Origin: an uncultured Methylococcaceae bacterium
GTDB lineage: Bacteria > Pseudomonadota > Gammaproteobacteria > Methylococcales > Methylomonadaceae
Assembly: GCA_903839795.1 (NCBI GenBank)
Contig: CAIMDR010000051.1
Location: 1 to 10,080, forward strand
Direction of reading: 5' to 3'
Length of the DNA stretch: 10,080 bases
Positions 7,334 to 10,080 of the stretch are shown piece after piece. A program made the position numbers and the translations under genes. The stretch's first letter is position 1, and each line of letters starts with the position of its first letter. The notes under the pieces are model-generated. The model was not told where the DNA came from. It was given only the letters and a program-made list of their open reading frames with translations, and ran no database searches.

Positions 7334-8392
7334 ATGAAAAAAAAGATTATCCCTCTACTTGTTGCCGGTACAGCATTGATTGCCGGTTGTGACCAAAAAA
7401 TCACGGATAGCACAAGCACCTCTGCTGCCAAGCCCGTTATTGAGAAAGCAGATGCCGTTGCCGTCGTTAATGGCCAATATATTGGTAAATCTACACTGGC
7501 TGAATTGGAAAAGGAAATTGCTGAACGTAGTCACGGCCAAACTTTTCCTAAAGAAAAGTTAATCGAAGAACTCATTCAACGTGAATTGCTGGTTCAGGAT
7601 GCCATACAAAAGCAATTGGATAAATCTGCTGAAATCGTTGCTCAGTTGGATAGTGCTAAAAAAACCTTATTAACGCAAGCTGATGTACAAAACTTTATAA
7701 AAGCAAACCCTGTCACTGATGCTGAAGTTAAAGCTGAATATGACAGTAAAGTTGCCGGTGAAAACGGAATTGAATATAAAGCCCGTCATATTTTGGTTAA
7801 AACGGAAGCAGAAGCTAAAAAAATAATCGATGAACTGAACAAAGGCGGCGACTTTGCCAAATTAGCCAACAAAAATTCTTTAGATGCTAAAGAATCACAA
7901 AATGGTGGCGATTTAGGCTGGTTTGTTGCCGGTCAAATGGTAGCGCCCTTCTCCGAAGCCGTTGCGAAACTGGAAAAAGGTAAATACACTACAACACCGG
8001 TACAAACCCAGTTTGGTTATCATGTTATTTTAAGAGAAGACTCACGCGCTCAAACTCCACCTCCACTGGATGCCGTAAAAGAACAACTGATGCCTTATTT
8101 GCAACGTAAAAAAGTTCAAACTATGGTTGAATCTTTGCGTAAACAAGCTAAAGTAGAAATATTGGTGCCTTTGGTTGATGAACCCGCAAAAGCACCAGTA
8201 CCTGCTGCTGATGCCAAAGCTGCCGACGGTCAACCGGTTGCCGAAGAAGTTATCGTTGAAGAAGTTAAAGATGCGGCAGGAAAAACAGTAGCTGAAGAAG
8301 TCGTTGTTGAAGAAGTGGTAAAAGACAAAGCCCCTACTGATAAAGCGCCGGAAGCTGTAGAAAAGAAAGCTACTCCTGAACCCAAAAAATAA
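7334..8392 (+). CDS. PpiC/parvulin-type peptidyl-prolyl isomerase lipoprotein
   Basis: This 352-residue lipoprotein foldase resembles SurA, PrsA and PpiD. It has a lipoprotein signal with the lipobox Leu-Ile-Ala-Gly-Cys, so Cys19 is lipidated. A SurA_N-like helical chaperone part lies at about 38-140. The parvulin domain is at about 147-237: YKARHILVKTEAEA, GGDFAKLANKNS, GGDLGWFVAGQMV, PFSEAV and QFGYHVILRED. It isomerises X-Pro bonds and assists folding of exported proteins. Asp20 directly after the lipid Cys would favour retention at the inner membrane under the E. coli Lol rule. The last ~70 residues are a disordered Ala/Pro/Glu/Val/Lys tail holding two copies of VAEEV-x-VEEV. AAAGGAAG precedes the ATG, which abuts the bolA stop with no gap. 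It is the last gene of the operon. Confidence 0.93.
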   Translation: MKKKIIPLLVAGTALIAGCDQKITDSTSTSAAKPVIEKADAVAVVNGQYIGKSTLAELEKEIAERSHGQTFPKEKLIEELIQRELLVQDAIQKQLDKSAEIVAQLDSAKKTLLTQADVQNFIKANPVTDAEVKAEYDSKVAGENGIEYKARHILVKTEAEAKKIIDELNKGGDFAKLANKNSLDAKESQNGGDLGWFVAGQMVAPFSEAVAKLEKGKYTTTPVQTQFGYHVILREDSRAQTPPPLDAVKEQLMPYLQRKKVQTMVESLRKQAKVEILVPLVDEPAKAPVPAADAKAADGQPVAEEVIVEEVKDAAGKTVAEEVVVEEVVKDKAPTDKAPEAVEKKATPEPKK

Positions 8393-8475
8393 GTTTTTTG
8401 GTTGGTAAAAAAGAGTGGTTTATCTTTAAGTACCTCTGAGACTATACTTTTTCAGATAAATAATTTCTCTGTCTT

Positions 8476-8506
8476 CAGATACCATCCCTTTAAGGGATGT
8501 TATCTG
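8476..8506. other. 15-bp hairpin
   Basis: CAGATACCATCCCTT (8476-8490) pairs with AAGGGATGTTATCTG (8492-8506), with a single C/T mismatch. No T-run follows, so it is unlikely to terminate transcription alone. It lies between the ppiC-type stop and the terminator and may be a stem of an RNA element. Confidence 0.7.
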
Positions 8507-8587
8507 TATGAACTTACAACGACATGAACCGGAAATTTAATTTCTGAAAGTCTATATGTTGATTTTTTAGAGTGTTCTTTGGATTGG

Positions 8588-8624
8588 AAAATGCCTTGCC
8601 GGGAAACTGGTAGGGCATTTTTTT
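8588..8624 (+). terminator. rho-independent terminator
   Basis: AAAATGCCTTGCC (8588-8600) pairs with GGTAGGGCATTTT (8609-8621) at 11 of 13 positions around GGGAAACT, followed by further Ts to 8624. This is a textbook intrinsic terminator on the plus strand. It most likely ends the yciB-yciI-bolA-ppiC transcript, or a small RNA encoded after it. The A-run on the left gives partial function in the other direction too. Confidence 0.85.
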
Positions 8625-8797
8625 GTGCATGAAATGTAACTGATTGTTTGCGATCCAAAACTGATAAAGTCAATATTACGTCTGTAAGTCATGAACCTCA
8701 AAGAGGACGTGGGACAAACCGTTCTTTTGCTCAAAGAACCTCAATACTAAAATATCAAGCTTTCACTACGTCTATATAACTCTATCAGGTACTGAAA

Positions 8798-9069
8798 TTA
8801 TGTGTAGGCTGTTGGTCGATATATTGAAAATCTAACTTTACGGAACGTTAAATTGATTCTTCCCTCGATCAGGTTCTTTTCGATAGGAACGCTATGTAGC
8901 CACTGGTGTTGGAAATTTGGTTGCATAATCAGTAAGGTGCCACTACGCAATAACAAACTACCACTGTCTAAATTTTTTTATGCCGGAACTCAAATAGCCG
9001 TTCAGCGCCAAACGTCAAGGAAACAATAAAGAGTTGTTCGCCCAGTTCAGACTCATTATCCGCATCCCA
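8798..9069 (-). pseudogene. alkB: AlkB-family 2OG-Fe(II) dioxygenase, C-terminal fragment, frameshifted
   Basis: The fragment is the C-terminal half of an AlkB/ALKBH2-like DNA-repair dioxygenase, which oxidatively removes alkyl groups from bases. The first part reads WDADNESELGEQLFIVSL, then TFGAERLFEFRHKK, and hits a stop at 8968-8970. In the next frame it continues as DSGSLLLRSGTLLIM, FQHQWLHSVP and EGRINLTFRKV, ending at 8798. The distal iron His (WLHSVP) and the Arg pair (RINLTFR) are present. The proximal His-x-Asp appears as Asp-Ala-Asp, so one iron ligand is lost. One extra A in the seven-A run (8973-8979) would restore the frame. The N-terminal half is absent; in its place is the reverse transcriptase, in the same frame. 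Not functional as read. Confidence 0.8.
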
Positions 9070-9843
9070 GTAATCGCGGCGCACGATATAGCCCAAAAAA
9101 TCAATGCCATCACTAACCGGTCTTAATTTCTCACGCTTGTTGTTAAGTTCCAATTGCAGACGTTCCGCCAAAAATTGACCCAGTTGTTCGCGCCAGACTG
9201 ACAATTGTTGCGGGTCTTGCGACAACAACACAAAATCGTCGCAATAGCGCAGATAATAACGGCACTTAAGCGTGTGTTTGACAAACTGATCCAAAGCATT
9301 GAGATAGACATTGGCAAAAAACTGGCTATTAAGATTGCCAATCGGTAAGCCTTTTGCAGAGCCTGCTTGCAGCAGACTTTTGTGCGGGGGTAATTATTGT
9401 AATAAACCGGGGCGGCCTTTATAAGTATAATCTTGCTTGCAATCATGAAACACCAGCAGCTGGGTTAACCACAGCACTTCCACGCTATCAATGTGCGCTT
9501 TTAGCAACGAAAACAGCACGGCTTTGTCGATGCTCATAAAATAATTTTTAATATCCAGTTGCAGATACCACAGCCGTTGCTGACCGTTACTCGAGCCTTG
9601 CCGGATAAACTGTTGCAAACGGGCTACTGCATGATGAATGCCTTTACCCCGACGACAGGCATAAGAATCATGGATAAACACCGGTTCCCAATACCGCTCC
9701 AACTCATCCACCAGCACATGATGGACAATACGGTCTTTAAAATCCGCCGCAAAAATTTCACGCATTTTGGGGCGTTGTGTAACAAAACAGACAGACGAAG
9801 ACGGGCGATAGCTGCGATTTTGCAGCGCTTCCGAAAGCTCCAA
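9070..9843 (-). pseudogene. DGR-type reverse transcriptase, truncated at both ends with an internal stop
   Basis: The motifs occur in order: REIFAADFKDRIVHHVLV (motif 1), FIHDSYACRRGKGIHHA (motif 2), WYLQLDIKNYFMSIDK (motif 3, catalytic Asp), GLPIGNLNSQFFANVYLN (motif 4, 9351-9298), YYLRYCDDFVLLS (motif 5, catalytic Asp pair, 9246-9235), then LELNNKREKLRP and GIDFLGYIVRRDY. IGNLNSQ in place of the QGxxxSP of group II introns and retrons is the mark of diversity-generating retroelement enzymes. An in-frame TAA at 9394-9396 splits it between motifs 3 and 4. The 5' end starts at the palindromic repeat without a proper start codon or ribosome site and lacks about 40-50 residues. The thumb region is missing because the frame runs into alkB. 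It is probably inactive. Confidence 0.85.
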
Positions 9844-9961
9844 CCATGTAGGTCGGGTTAGCGATAGCGTAACCCGACATTTTAATTATTCATAGCCAAG
9901 ATCATGATTCCCGTAGCGGAATGTGTCGGGTTACGGCTATCGCCTAACCCGACCTACATGG
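9844..9961. mobile_element. 118-bp REP-like palindromic element
   Basis: The ends are perfect 18-bp inverse copies: CCATGTAGGTCGGGTTAG at 9844-9861 and CTAACCCGACCTACATGG at 9944-9961. Each half also folds by itself, since GTCGGGTTA pairs with TAACCCGAC around GCGATAGCG on the left and CGGCTATCGCC on the right. This GTAGGTCGGGTTA...TAACCCGAC type is a common dispersed repeat in Methylococcales and other proteobacteria (recalled, not searched). It encodes nothing. It lies exactly between the Avd-like tail and the truncated reverse transcriptase, and supplies the stop codon of the former. I see no target-site duplication. Confidence 0.85.
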
Positions 9962-10080
9962 CTGCCGGGACGCACGGAGGCTTTTCAGCCAACCTTCATT
10001 CTGTCTGCAAACTTTAGCCGTCAGCTCAACCACTTGGCTGTAGGCGTTAAAACTTTTAAACGCTTGAACTTCTTTCCCCA
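9944..10080 (-). pseudogene. C-terminal tail of a probable Avd-like four-helix-bundle protein (partial, at window edge)
   Basis: An open frame enters from the right edge and reads QAFKSFNAYSQVVELTAKV then CRQNEGWLKSLRASRQ. It ends at a TAG inside the palindromic repeat (9944-9946), so its last five residues (PCRSG) come from the repeat. The pattern of a Lys-x-Phe helix followed by a closing Gly-Trp-x-Lys-Ser resembles the last helix of the S23-like/bAvd four-helix-bundle proteins. These are accessory subunits that bind the reverse transcriptase in DGRs. The position just upstream of such a reverse transcriptase and on the same strand supports this. With only about 40 residues visible the family call is tentative. 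It could instead be a displaced N-terminal piece of the reverse transcriptase. Confidence 0.5.

Larger units (their letters stand above)
8393..8797. other. intergenic region after the operon, structured, no gene seen
   Basis: No open frame here has coding signs. The part up to about 8624 holds two plus-strand hairpins, listed separately, the second a terminator. It is either a long 3' untranslated region of the ppiC-type gene or contains a small RNA. From 8625 to 8797 I see nothing beyond ordinary AT-rich DNA leading to the end of the minus-strand alkB remnant. Confidence 0.5.

Noticed and set aside
8968..9446. Reverse transcriptase as two frameshifted genes
   Set aside because: The upstream and downstream parts are in the same frame; a single TAA at 9394-9396 separates them, so no frameshift is needed.
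9559..9861. Plus-strand open frames opposite the reverse transcriptase
   Set aside because: Antisense to clear reverse transcriptase motifs; no family resemblance.
9844..9961. Palindromic element as a CRISPR repeat or as the DGR template repeat
   Set aside because: No spacer-repeat periodicity, and no second near-copy differing at adenines; it is a self-complementary REP-type element.

Overview
The window looks like chromosome from an AT-rich gammaproteobacterium. The proteins most resemble gammaproteobacterial versions: CpsG-type phosphomannomutase, YciB, YciI, BolA, a DUF1244 protein and an SmbP-like His-rich protein. My best guess is a methanotroph of the Methylococcales, but that rests on recalled family resemblance, not on a search, and no methane-oxidation gene is present.

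Layout. Positions 1-666 hold no convincing gene and one degenerate inverted repeat. A small secreted protein with three copies of a KYPAAxFxPxV motif follows (667-963). Next comes a minus-strand YdjM-like membrane protein (1174-1872). A HEPN/MNT toxin-antitoxin-type pair overlaps by 14 nt (2114-2912), and its second gene ends inside a palindrome. manB/cpsG (3131-4516) supplies mannose-1-phosphate for GDP-sugar and polysaccharide synthesis. A second inverted repeat, related to the one near the start, lies just behind it. Then come the smbP-like gene (4902-5273), a pair of mutually exclusive AT-rich hairpins, and a 131-bp MITE-like element flanked by a 10-bp direct repeat. A minus-strand DUF1244 gene (5586-5891) follows.

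Positions 6216-8392 form one tight plus-strand operon: yciB (septation/envelope membrane protein), yciI, a bolA-family gene and a PpiC-type lipoprotein foldase. Gaps are 3 nt, -4 nt and 0 nt. An intrinsic terminator lies about 200 nt downstream, leaving a structured, unassigned stretch between.

The right end (8798-10080, minus strand) is the unusual part. It is a decayed retroelement: the C-terminal tail of a probable Avd-like four-helix-bundle protein at the window edge, a 118-bp palindromic REP-like element, and a reverse transcriptase missing its N-terminus. The reverse transcriptase has a motif 4 of IGNLNSQ, the form typical of diversity-generating retroelements (DGRs). It carries one in-frame TAA and runs, without a break in frame, into the C-terminal half of an AlkB-family dioxygenase, which itself carries a 1-nt frameshift. 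I read this as a dead DGR-like locus fused by deletion to an alkB remnant. No template or variable repeat is visible in the window.
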